Source: Paramarasmius palmivorus (lineage: Eukaryota; Basidiomycota; Agaricomycetes; Agaricales; Marasmiaceae). Taken from it: a DNA stretch of 64,000 nucleotides. A model generated the notes under the pieces. That model was not told the origin of the DNA, ran no database searches, and was given only the letters and a program-made list of their open reading frames with translations. This document shows positions 1-10,006 of this stretch, one piece after another (the stretch's first letter is position 1; each line of letters starts with the position of its first letter). A program made the position numbers and the translations under genes. Where the stretch lies: contig JAYKXP010000158.1 of assembly GCA_037176845.1 (NCBI GenBank), positions 37,028 through 101,027 of the forward strand. Reading direction: 5' to 3'.

Positions 1-1674
1 GCTTAAATATCAAAAATACTGAAAATCTCCGAAATTAGGGGAATAAAATTACAGGATGGGATGTAGTACAGCTGGGGCTTAGATATTGTGAATCAGAGAT
101 GATATATATGTCCCCCTTGCTTGGTTTACAATCCTGGAGAGCTGCCTATTTTTCCAGATTTACTACAGCTAAATTCGCTTTTTTTGGACATTGGTAATAC
201 TATACCACAGGGAATGATTGGAATGAGCTAATTCTTGTTCATAACCCACTTTAGGGTGTAGAGATGACGAATATATACTTGCCCAAGCACTCCTGTATGT
301 GCAACACCTTGTTCAATCCAATGTATTGTACAGTTATGTAACACAGGCAGTAGTACATGAATAGCACCTCAGGGAAGCATCCCAGCACCAAGGGGAGTTC
401 ATAATCGAGTTCAGGCACCCAAAATACACTTTCCTACTATGAAAGGACATTTTTTGAATACATCTGTATGTTGCTACATAAAAAATACATAAAAAATCGC
501 ATTTTTAGGGGTTTTTTTGCACTGGAGCATGGGGATTGCTCCTAAAATCACCAAAAATGAATGAGAGACCGTTCACTATGCATAGAACAGGAATATCAAT
601 TGCCTCCATGAATCCCATGACAGGAACTCATATGCCAGATGCATCAATTCCTGCACAATTACAGAAAACATGTACTATGGATGTAGTATTGCAGGGATTG
701 ATCTGGGGGCTTGGGGAACCTCAAAATCGAATTCAGGATGAAAAATCAGTCAAGAATATATCCAGGGTTGAAAGGAATCCAATCACTGTAGCTTGAGATA
801 TGTATCTGACAAGTTTTATGCTTATAGTTAACATATGTTGCACATATACTTGTGCATTTAACTTGTTGTATGCATATTGAAGTCAATTGTGGATGGATTT
901 CCTTCAACCCTGGATATATTCTTGACTGATTTTTCATCCTGAATTCGATTTTGAGGTTCCCCAAGCCCCCAGATCAATCCCTGCAATACTACATCCATAG
1001 TACATGTTTTCTGTAATTGTGCAGGAATTGATGCATCTGGCATATGAGTTCCTGTCATGGGATTCATGGAGGCAATTGATATTCCTGTTCTATGCATAGT
1101 GAACGGTCTCTCATTCATTTTTGGTGATTTTAGGAGCAATCCCCATGCTCCAGTGCAAAAAAACCCCTAAAAATGCGATTTTTTATGTATTTTTTATGTA
1201 GCAACATACAGATGTATTCAAAAAATGTCCTTTCATAGTAGGAAAGTGTATTTTGGGTGCCTGAACTCGATTATGAACTCCCCTTGGTGCTGGGATGCTT
1301 CCCTGAGGTGCTATTCATGTACTACTGCCTGTGTTACATAACTGTACAATACATTGGATTGAACAAGGTGTTGCACATACAGGAGTGCTTGGGCAAGTAT
1401 ATATTCGTCATCTCTACACCCTAAAGTGGGTTATGAACAAGAATTAGCTCATTCCAATCATTCCCTGTGGTATAGTATTACCAATGTCCAAAAAAAGCGA
1501 ATTTAGCTGTAGTAAATCTGGAAAAATAGGCAGCTCTCCAGGATTGTAAACCAAGCAAGGGGGACATATATATCATCTCTGATTCACAATATCTAAGCCC
1601 CAGCTGTACTACATCCCATCCTGTAATTTTATTCCCCTAATTTCGGAGATTTTCAGTATTTTTGATATTTAAGC
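1..1674. repeat. Large near-perfect inverted repeat (arms at least 780 bp, loop about 110 bp)
   Basis: Bases 1-780 read on the plus strand match 895-1674 read on the minus strand almost base for base; the pairing rule is position i with 1675-i. Only isolated differences appear in the stretches compared, for example near 771-778. The loop (about 781-894) is unpaired. Both arms encode the same 80-plus-residue open frame in opposite directions, which is a consequence of the symmetry and not evidence for a gene. The left arm runs into the window edge, so the true arm length is unknown. It could be a foldback transposon, two head-to-head copies of one element, or an assembly palindrome. No target duplication can be checked. 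Confidence 0.93.
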
Positions 1675-2250
1675 ACCATTATCCCACCAATCTATGTACT
1701 ATTTAGTGTCCCCAGGCTTGTATTTAATGTATCTAGGTCCTCCAACTTACCCCATGTCAATATCTGGCCTGTAGCCCAAGATCCAATAGGCCATTTTCCT
1801 GAATTACCATATTTGGACCGCTTTTTTTGCATTCCCCTGCCCCCCCAATTGCAGGGGCATGCTTTTGGAACATATTAGAACATATTCCCTCAAAAATGCG
1901 ATTTTTATAGCCCCCCAGCATGCCCCAATAGCCCCCCAATGCATTGATTCCAGGTGGAAAATGATGAGGTAAGGCCACCTTCCATTTTGGGAAGCCAAAA
2001 GCGGAGTAGGGAGGCACCCAGATGATGTCAGGAGGTGTGGGAATAATTTTTCCGCCAAAAAAGCGCCCAAAAAGCGCACTGTTACATCATTGGAAAGAGC
2101 ACCTTCCATTTTGGGATGCCAAAAGCGGTGTGGGAACATCTCCAGATCTCAAAAAACCGGCCTGTTCTCTTTCCAGAAGGTGTGGGAATGATCCTTCCCA
2201 ATTTGGAAGCACCCAAAGCGGACAGTACTCATATCTGCCTTGACTACTTG
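1675..2250. repeat. Degenerate repeat modules next to the palindrome
   Basis: A unit containing CCTTCCATTTTGGGA followed by GCCAAAAGCGG occurs near 1977-2010 and again near 2101-2130. A more diverged form (CCCAATTTGGAAGCACCCAAAGCGG) lies near 2197-2222. Each is accompanied by GGTGTGGGAA-like sequence (near 2033, 2128 and 2180). A string also found in the inverted-repeat arms (AAAATGCGATTTTT) recurs near 1893, linking this stretch to the same element family. Open frames here are chance readings of the repeats. No function is assigned. Confidence 0.6.
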
Positions 2251-4740
2251 TCCCTTACTTTTGCAAAAGTCGTTATCCTGTAGCATTACAAAAGTCGTTC
2301 TGATAACTGTCCAGTACTTTTGCAAAAATTTTACAGAATCAGCTGATGTCAAAGATGGAACAAACACGGTTTCCTCGGGTACCACCTGGGAACGTGAAGG
2401 CCCAGCTTCACCAAGACGAGGAACATCATGAACGGAGTCCCTACTTCGCCACATACCCTCTAAAAGCTCAGCAGCCTCCAGTTCGGTTATTGCATCTTCT
2501 TCCAAAGGTTGAAAAGGAGGGGGTGACCATGCTTGGATACCGGTCATAGTAAAATTGGCTGGTCCGGGTTGGACAGAAGCCAACAGAAAGTCGTCCACTT
2601 CATCTAGAATAGCGATTATTAACTGATCAGAGGAAGAGGTGACAAAAAAACAATAAGTCAACTCACCAGGAGGATCAGGAGACGATGCCTTTGCCTTTCC
2701 CTTACCCTTGTCCTTCCTCTTAACCGAATCTGGTACCGGACCATGATCCTTGGAGAGCTCAGCTGAAGGACCCACGATCTTGTTGTCAGCCTTTGATCTC
2801 ACGACCTTTGACGTTATCTTCGACGCTTTGACCGGCTTTGGCTGTACCTGTGAATCGCCACCGCTGTCAACCTTTTTTGATTCAGCACCACAACGGTTAT
2901 CCTGAGCAAGAGACGCTCGAGTTCTAACCACCAGCATCAAATCCCTACCCAGACCAGGTCGACGACGAAGGATCCTATAAAGACATGATTCATCTGCCAT
3001 ATGGGTGTCCAATTCATGATAGGATGAACCGTTTAGACCCAGCTGAGTTAAGGAAGGGATTTCGACCACTATATCGGTAGAAGACGCAGCCTTCTGAGCT
3101 CAAGCCATAGCCGATTGGTTCCTGGTCACACGTTTTGTTGGAGGTTCTCTGGGCCTTGGGGGAAGCGGAGTCGATTTGGTCTTTGTCAGAGAAGAAATGG
3201 GGGACCTGGGAGTAGGATCCTTCGCACCTGATTGCTTGACAGGATACTAGGGAATAAAAACCATTAGCGAGAATCCTCAGCCAATTCAAAGTCAATCTAA
3301 ACCGGAAAGCTCACCTTCAACAGTTGCTCACCCAATGCACGCCCTATCCCAAACTTCTCCCTTAATACAAAAAGATGCTGTTCTTCTGTTCGTGAACACG
3401 CCAATTTCTGCTTCTTGCAGCTCACGCAGTGACTCCCTGAGTCAGCCCAATCACAAGATATGTTGGAGGAAGAACATCGTTCACAGGGCGCCTAACACAT
3501 TTATCAGTATAACCTAACCTGTTTGAGGAACTAGGGCTACTCACATTGGAAAAACGGCTTCCATGGAAACGCGAAAGCGTACGAGACATCTCACCCGACT
3601 TCCCAGCCCTGAGGCTGACCAATGTTGCACGGAAACGCTCCAGCTCAGCCGACGAAATACTGAACCCATCTCCCAAGTCAACAGAAAACTAACTAGGAGC
3701 CGACAACGATGAGGAATCAGGGGAAGAAGGGCCATTACCACCAGGAACATCGTTAACCACAATCGGTTCTTCTGTGGGCATCCCAGCACCTTGAACAGAG
3801 TGAGGAATGGGGGATCCAGCTGACATGTGCTCACGGTTCGAAAATGAACCACGATGGCTAAACGTAGAAGGACGGGGAGAAATGCTTGTTAGAATTATTT
3901 ATCCTTTTATGGTTTCATTTGATGATCTTTACTTTACATCGTTCATCTCTGATATTCGTATTCATTCATCATTGTTCTATACACTGACCGCACGGTTCCA
4001 TGCTTCTTGCTGTTACCCCATTGCCTCGGTGTGGCATATTCATTAGTACATATTCGTATTATGCTGTTGAGCATTGGTCTATATAAACTGTACATATCTA
4101 TTGCTGAATATCATCGTCTCTTGCTATTGTCTTGCACCAGTACTGCTAAACCCAGTCCCAAGGCTCTTCACAAGTCTTTCAATCACCAATCACTGTCCTT
4201 AGACCTTGCTGATTCGCTTAGGTGTCGATCACGGTCCACTTGATTTGGCATCAAGTGTTAGGTGCTTCACCACTCGCTTAGATTATTGCTACTAACAATG
4301 CTAGCTGTTGCAGGTGCCATAGAGGCTACTGGACTAGCAGGAGTGTCAGGGATAGACCCTTCGACTTCTCCAGCTAGACACAAAGCTGGCCCATTCCAAA
4401 ACAACCCTAGAGCAACGTTTGAATACCCAGACCGACAATTTTCCTCACGAGAGACAACTGATGATAGTCGTTGAAGGAACTCCTGGGGATTGGGAATCTC
4501 GTAGTTGAACCCGAGATATCGTGTGTTGCGTATCCAAGAGGCTGTATAGGCTTCCTCTGCCATCAGAGCATGGTTGAGAGCCACCAAAAAAGCGATTCAG
4601 TTTTGAAAACGTAACTCGAGAGTGAAGGAAGCGCTATTCTGTTGAACAAGATCCCAAGCCGATTGCCGGAGATCGTGGACCAAGTAAGCGGTGGTGGCGT
4701 CGGACATCTGGGAGGAGGACAGCAGAGACGAGTGGCTCAT
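2149..4740 (-). pseudogene. Decayed spliced gene of unknown function, split by a solo LTR
   Basis: Reading leftward from an ATG at 4740, one frame continues through 4303, jumps the LTR at 3887-4297, and continues in the same frame below 3887. Three in-frame stops break it: TGA at 4597-4599, TAG at 3689-3691 and TGA at 3100-3102. Each can be derived from CGA or CAG by one C-to-T change. Plausible introns remain, with donors GTGAGT near 3537 and GTGAGC near 3314. The encoded protein is Ser/Pro/Lys-rich, with a basic KDKGKGKAK stretch and an acidic C-terminal half. I do not recognise the family. It may be a transposon-associated gene common in Agaricomycetes. The exact 3' end is uncertain. Confidence 0.5.
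3887..4297. mobile_element. Solo LTR, 411 bp, with 5-bp target-site duplication
   Basis: The element starts TGTTAG and ends CTAACA, perfect short inverted termini of the TG...CA type. It is flanked by the identical pentamer ATGCT at 3882-3886 and 4298-4302. No internal retrotransposon sequence is present, so this is the product of LTR-LTR recombination. It sits inside the decayed minus-strand gene, whose reading frame is continuous across one copy of the pentamer. A TATA-like TATATAAAC is present near 4079. The orientation cannot be fixed from the LTR alone. Confidence 0.88.
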
Positions 4741-4900
4741 GGTCGTGGTTGAGGAAAGAGTTTAGTGACTCAACTGCGGTTGCGAATTCGAACCAACAGG
4801 GACCCACACACGTTAGGTAATGGACCCGGGTAACGGCTGATCGGCTTGACAATGGCTTCCGGCTACCTTCGCTGGGGCTCAGGTCTTAAGGAGGGGGTAA

Positions 4901-5359
4901 TGTAAGGACCATAGAGTGCCTCACAATCTTTTTCATCAATTAGTGTATTCAACATAGCCAACCACCGTCATATTGACAGCATGATAACATCTTCGCTTAA
5001 GCTTCGACATTGTATATACAATATTTACAGCCATTTGTTTCGTACAAACACTCTTTCGGTATTTAAACGATGTACTTGTGTCTGTATCAGTAGTCTTGGA
5101 ATTAACACTTTTACCTCTTAAAGCCTATGTTCGTACGGTTATCTTCAGCGCTCACCGTGTTTACCTTCTTTACCTCCGGCTATATTCGTTCAAGTCACCT
5201 AGCGATATAGTCTTCCTAGCGCCTCACAGCGTTCAATTCAGCTTTGTTGGTGTTGTCAGTGACCCCAACAATAGTCTAGACGGGCTGTAAACGGTCCAGT
5301 TTCCCTGTTCTCTGTTTCTTCTTTATTCTATCCTATCTATTTTGGTCCAGGTCTTTACA
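4901..5359 (+). mobile_element. Second, unrelated LTR (459 bp) with adjoining polypurine tract
   Basis: The stretch begins TGTAAGGACC and ends GGTCTTTACA, whose reverse complement TGTAAAGACC differs at one base. It is preceded directly by a purine run, AAGGAGGGGG, at 4889-4898, as expected beside a 3' LTR transcribed rightward. Flanking pentamers differ (GGTAA and GAATT), so it is not a clean solo LTR; the rest of the element is missing or rearranged. Because the decayed minus-strand gene begins only about 160 bases to the left, the alternative reading, a 5' LTR of a leftward element, is possible. Confidence 0.6.
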
Positions 5360-6370
5360 GAATTACAATAGTCCAGGAGTTTGTAGATGTTGTTGAGGAA
5401 GGTCGGGGAGGAGGTTGGGGGTTGCTAGGAGTGGATTGAGCTGTTGGGGTGTAGCATCCTATTGTAGTTGGGTGTTGTTGTGTATGTATTGAGAGGAAAA
5501 GAGTGAGCACCTGACATCAGCGCTATCTTATTTTCTGACTGTCATCTTCTGTCTGTATCCATATCCACCAAGAAAGCCACGAAGGCTCTCTTGGTATGTT
5601 TCTATTTTTGCCTTGAATGGACTGAAGCATCAGAGACCATGGTCCCAGAAGACACATAAGCGGAAACAATGCTGCATTTAGAGCTCAATAGGTGTTGAAA
5701 ATTAAAATAAAGGGAGGATTGGCAAGTCTATTGTTGGCACCTAGATATAAATGTTCGTGCTGAGAACATACACCAGCATTGCTCTATATCCTTCTCCTTG
5801 CTCTCTATTCTGTTCAGGCACCTTGGCTGTTGTTGATACAATATGCGATGTGATGTGACCAGCCTGAGGCACCCTGAGGTGTCCCGAGGGTACATCCTGA
5901 GGTCAGCCCAAGAAGGTCTATATCTAGCCCAAACTACCAGCCCTACAGAACCCTAGAGCACCTGAAAACTTTCCTCTCAAGGAGGTGTCATTGGCCTCAG
6001 ACTGCCCAAGGCTACAGCCCAGGGCCACCCTTGGCTACATCAGGAGACATTGAGCTACACAGAGCTCCTAGAGTCTTACCAGGGCGCCCTAGCGCTGTGC
6101 TGGGTCTCCTTGCCTACCCCAAATTTTGTTCAGAGATGCTTGGCATAATCTAGTCACTTAAATTGATGGTACTGCTTTCCAGCAGCTTGAAGCACTCTGA
6201 CAGAATGTGGATCACAGAAACGAAATTGGACCATACGTCTTGAATAAGTGGAAATGGAAAGGTCTTGGCCAATGCAAAGAAATCCTAAAGGTATGTATCA
6301 ATACTTCTCCTTTTGTATATCTTCTTTGCTGAGCATTCATTAGGTTCCCTGTGTTTTCCAACATTTTCTC
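5360..6370. other. No gene seen; probably dispersed repeat
   Basis: The stretch has no convincing coding sequence on either strand. A short-period motif of CCTGAGG, CCCTGAGG and GAGGTCAGCC type recurs near 5860-5920 and looks like repeat-derived sequence. Fragments near 6200-6300 may belong to the hAT remnant that follows. Confidence 0.4.
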
Positions 6371-6373
6371 TCC

Positions 6374-6710
6374 TTGGAAGATACACCATCCTTGGCATAT
6401 GCCATACCCGCCTTCTCTGCAGTCATCAACAAGTGGAGAGCACTTCAAAAGAAGTACCCCCACATTAGCGACATGATCAAACCCGGTATTGAGAAGTTGG
6501 AAGCATACGTTGACAAGATAGATGACATCCCAGTGTACTTGCTTTCAATGAGTAAGTAATCAACCTGCCAAATGTCACCAGGAATTCTAAAGGTCTCTCT
6601 AGTCATTAATCATATTGTCAAGATGCATTGGATCAACAAACATGTGCCTCATCGTAGGCAAGAAATCCTTGATATACTTTACAGCAAGGTTAGTCATTCT
6701 GATAACATCA
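6374..6710 (+). pseudogene. hAT-family transposase remnant (C-terminal region)
   Basis: A segment beginning TPSLAYAIPAFSAVINKW and continuing with a KLEAYVDKIDDIPVYLLSM stretch resembles the region before the dimerisation domain of Agaricomycete hAT transposases (TPSLxxAxPAFxxxxxxW ... KLExY...xPxYxLSM). A second piece in another frame, near 6622-6690 (MHWINKHVPHRRQEILDIL), matches the position where family members have a short HWFxxH-like motif. The frame breaks between the pieces and there is no intact catalytic or zinc-finger domain. The identification rests on remembered family pattern only. Confidence 0.5.
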
Positions 6711-7625
6711 CAACATTCCAGTGTGTTCATTGGAATCCAGATGTGTGCTTATAGCAACAATCTGTCTCCCGAATTATCACAAGAGGAATGTATATCAAAA
6801 GTGTGAGGGTATGACCCCAATTGGGCTGCCCAGGAACTCAGTCTTGGAGATGACGCCCCTCAAGAATCCAGCAGTGTTGAAGAAGAGTTGTCTTCATACC
6901 TTAATGCCAAACATCAGTCCCTGTTGGTAAAGACGGCTTGCTACAATATTGGGAGGTAAGAACACTGATGATCTCTTGACAATTTCTGAGCTCACATGCC
7001 TGAAAGGCTACACGCACCAGATATCCTACTCTCTTTTGGGTTGCTATTGATGTTCTCCCTATACAGGGTACTTCTGTACCTTGCGAGTGGTTATTGTTGT
7101 CTTTACAGTGGACAAAGACTGACTTAAGGACATGTTTATCAAACAAGTTAATGGAAGCTACACAGACTCTCAAGAACACCATCAAGAAAAATGGCCCTCT
7201 CAAATTCACACATCACCTTGACTTGACTGAGGAAGCCAGGGAGATCGAGGATGCATTGGAGGACGAAGTAACCATGTCCTGGAGACGGGGGATTTAGAGT
7301 TGTTTAAAGCCAGCCTTTCCAAGATATCTTTTGTCACCTAAGTATGACAATTCTTGTATAAAGATTTGTACAGCATCGTGGTTCATTGTGATTATGATTA
7401 TCTTCTGTTGTGAGCTGCACATGCAAACATTGCCAAAATTTCTGAACCTCACAATGAGCTCTTCAGAAGGAGAGAACTTCAATCTCCAAGACGATATGTA
7501 CAGCAAGGACTGAGGGCTAGACCCCAGTAACCAAGAAGGTTGGTGACAGTTTGCCTCATGATCATGATTGACTGCTGAAAAGCACCATCTAGGCCAAAGC
7601 ATCCCCTTTCAAGGCAGGACCAACT

Positions 7626-8300
7626 GTGACAAAGACTGCCATGAAGGGCAAGGGTGCATCAAAGAAGGTTTTGGCAAATCATAATGACAATGCAGAGGCT
7701 GAGATGAGTGGTATCATGGAAATGGACAAAGAAGAGGTCTCTGCTGCACAGGCACCCACTACCACAGCTGCTGCCAGTACTTCAAAGAAGAAAACAGTAT
7801 CAGAAACATACATCAAGGTGCTCCCCCTAAGCCAAATCTTGTAGAGGCCTTATTAAAGCTTTTTGTAGGTTTCTCAACTGGTGCATATCTTAAAATGACC
7901 CGACTCATACATTGAAAGCATGGAGACTATCAAGAGGTACATACTATAAGCTGTGCTCCTCTCTTGTTATTTCTAAGTGCGGCCGGTTGGAGTACAAACA
8001 TTCCTTGCTACAATCCTCTGTCTGTACCATGAAATGCCGAAAAAGCAGCAAATTTATGTCATTTTGCTGATGCGCCCCGCCACCCACCCCTGGTGGCACA
8101 GCTTCAAAGGCAAAGTTAAGCTCATATCAAAGAACAAGTATGATGTACATGACATCACTACAAAGATAGACAACTCAATTGTTGAATCCACTGAGCTGCC
8201 GATTCATAAATGGACCCAAAACTTCAAAGCAGAATTAGAGGCTATGATGACCAACGAGAAAAGTACAGAAGGATCAATCAAGGTAGGTGGTTCTGACTTC
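7626..8300 (+). pseudogene. DNA topoisomerase II gene fragments (N-terminal and core pieces joined)
   Basis: A basic, Ala/Thr-rich leader is followed by SETYIKVLPLSQIL (near 7800) and, after a break, RPDSYIESMETIKR (near 7897-7938). Together these match the start of the type II topoisomerase ATPase domain (SETYQKLxxLEHIL...RPDxYIGSVE). A second block at about 8088-8290 contains WWHSFKG, KYDVHDITTKIDN, ELPIHKWTQNFKAELEAM. This matches the PWWRGFxG...ELPIRxWTQxYKE region of the cleavage core. Hundreds of residues between the two are absent, and the blocks lie in different frames with stops between. It is a relic, not a working gene, either a broken host copy or a piece carried by a transposon. 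Confidence 0.6.
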
Positions 8301-8549
8301 AAAGAAATTTTTTGTCTAATGAAAGGTGACCTTGAAGGTGATACGACTCACGCAGGACTGTAGGTCCCTGTTTGACCCTTGTTTGTGCTACATCAATGGC
8401 ATATTTGTACAGCATGGGCATGGGTGCTTATCCTGCCTTTCTCTGTGATGTTGTGCTCTGACAACTTCTCTGATTCTTACTTGCCATGTTGACAACCACT
8501 AATGTTCTACAAGCACTCAATAAACCCCTCTCCCCATGAACCCAGCTCT

Positions 8550-8995
8550 ATCTATTGCTACCTTCTTCAAGACATGCACGACAGCAGTTTCCAGTTTAAG
8601 GTTGGTAGGACAAGGTGGGAAGTGAAGATTCATATTGGGGAATGGGAGGATTGTGACTATAAGATGGTAGAGTGGTATGAGGATGCAGTGTATGTGGGAC
8701 ATTGTCATTGAGTCAGTGAGTGATTTATTCTATTGTTTTTCCTTAGTTTTTCATTGTATTGCAGAGAGTGTCATGCACAAAGCTCTCATGGCCATGGATT
8801 ACTAATGCATTGAGAAGGACTGTGATTCATGTGAGTATCATTTCCAGTGTTCGACCTTTGGCCGATTGTCTAGCAGGTGATGCTACTCATCACAAGAAGT
8901 TTTTGCTATACCAAACCAGAACACATGGGAGGAGGTGATCAAGCCATTGATTGAAGAGGTGGCAGTGGAGGTGGAACATAGGGCTTAGTGTGGAA
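8550..8995 (+). pseudogene. GIY-YIG / DUF1766 (T5orf172)-like remnant
   Basis: The pattern YCYLLQDMHDSSFQFKVGRT followed by a Trp-rich stretch resembles the YxYxx...FKVGRTxNxxxRLxEW core of T5orf172/DUF1766 proteins, a GIY-YIG-type family abundant in Agaricomycetes. After stops, HKALMAMDY and a Cys/His-containing piece (near 8835-8860) and WEEVIKPLIEEV (near 8928-8965) resemble later parts of the same proteins. The reading frame is interrupted several times. The match is weak and from memory. Confidence 0.35.
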
Positions 8996-10006
8996 CAGTT
9001 TCAGTGTATCATTTCTTGCTCTGTATCAATGCTTTGGAATGGGAAATTGAAGTGTATAGTCTATTGAGTTGTACAAGCATAGTTGTATCAGAATAGTCCT
9101 GAATTGTTCATTAAATGCCAGATTTTGTGACAATGCTGATGTAGTCGGTTAATTTTCTTTGGGACACGTTGTAACTCTGTGAATTGCATTGTAACGCATC
9201 CCAGCCAAGATAACACTTATACATCTACAAAAAAAAAACTGGACACCACATATCAGCAAAATCATGGGGTTGAGCCATTGGCTTAGCCAGTTCAAACTGG
9301 TTTGATGCCGAGCAGCTAAGTATGTGAGCAGCCCCGGGCTGTGAGCCATGCCGAGGCTCACGGTTCAAACCGGCCACAACCATAGCCAACCCATTGGCAT
9401 CACTAGGAACATGTCTTTCTCCCTAAAATAGTCTGATATCACTCCAAGTCCAGAGGTTGCCTCATTTATACAAATTTCTTCTGAACCAGGCCAGCTGTGT
9501 ACTTTACCACACTCACTAGTAATCAGTTCATAGTAATAGAGGCAAACCTATCTTGACACAAAACATTTCCTGCAGTGAACATTTTCTGGTGTTTTTATCC
9601 TTGAGAAACCCTTCAGGATGAATCTGATTGGCTGATTATGGGTTTTTTTGAGCAAAGAAATGTATCCAAAAACACCAAGTGTTTTGTTTGTGCAGAAACA
9701 TCTTTTTGAATAGTTATCCGACTATCAGACACTAATTTCTTTTGGGTGTGTATGGAGCTTGTGAGAAAATCATCATGTTGTCTAAGTTGCTTCTCAGTCA
9801 TTACAATTTCGTGAGGATTATAAAATGATGTTAGTCAATGTACATACAACAAACACATATACAGGTGTTGTGCAGAGAAATCAAGGGATGGAAACTGGTA
9901 TGGGTAACCAAGTCTTGGGACATTACAGACGTGCAGACGAGAATAACAGACTTCGGGTAAGACCAAGTCATACTAATTGCTAATGTAACTCCACTCTATT
10001 TCCACT
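8996..10006. other. No gene seen; 3' flank of PMA1
   Basis: AT-rich sequence without a supported coding region. Around 9270-9400 there is dyad-rich sequence: CAAACTGGTTTG, CCCCGGG, and GGTTCAAACC close to GAGGCTCACGG. It looks repeat-derived. It has no tRNA fold and no open frame of interest. Confidence 0.4.

Noticed and set aside
536..1139. Two identical small open frames on opposite strands
   Set aside because: They are the same sequence read in each arm of the inverted repeat, without codon or family evidence.
7094..7297. Open frame with helical Glu/Lys-rich content between the hAT and topoisomerase pieces
   Set aside because: Could not be linked to either family; left unassigned.
9270..9400. 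Possible tRNA-derived SINE (GGTTCAAACC with dyads)
   Set aside because: No A-box at the right distance, no tail and no second copy in the window.
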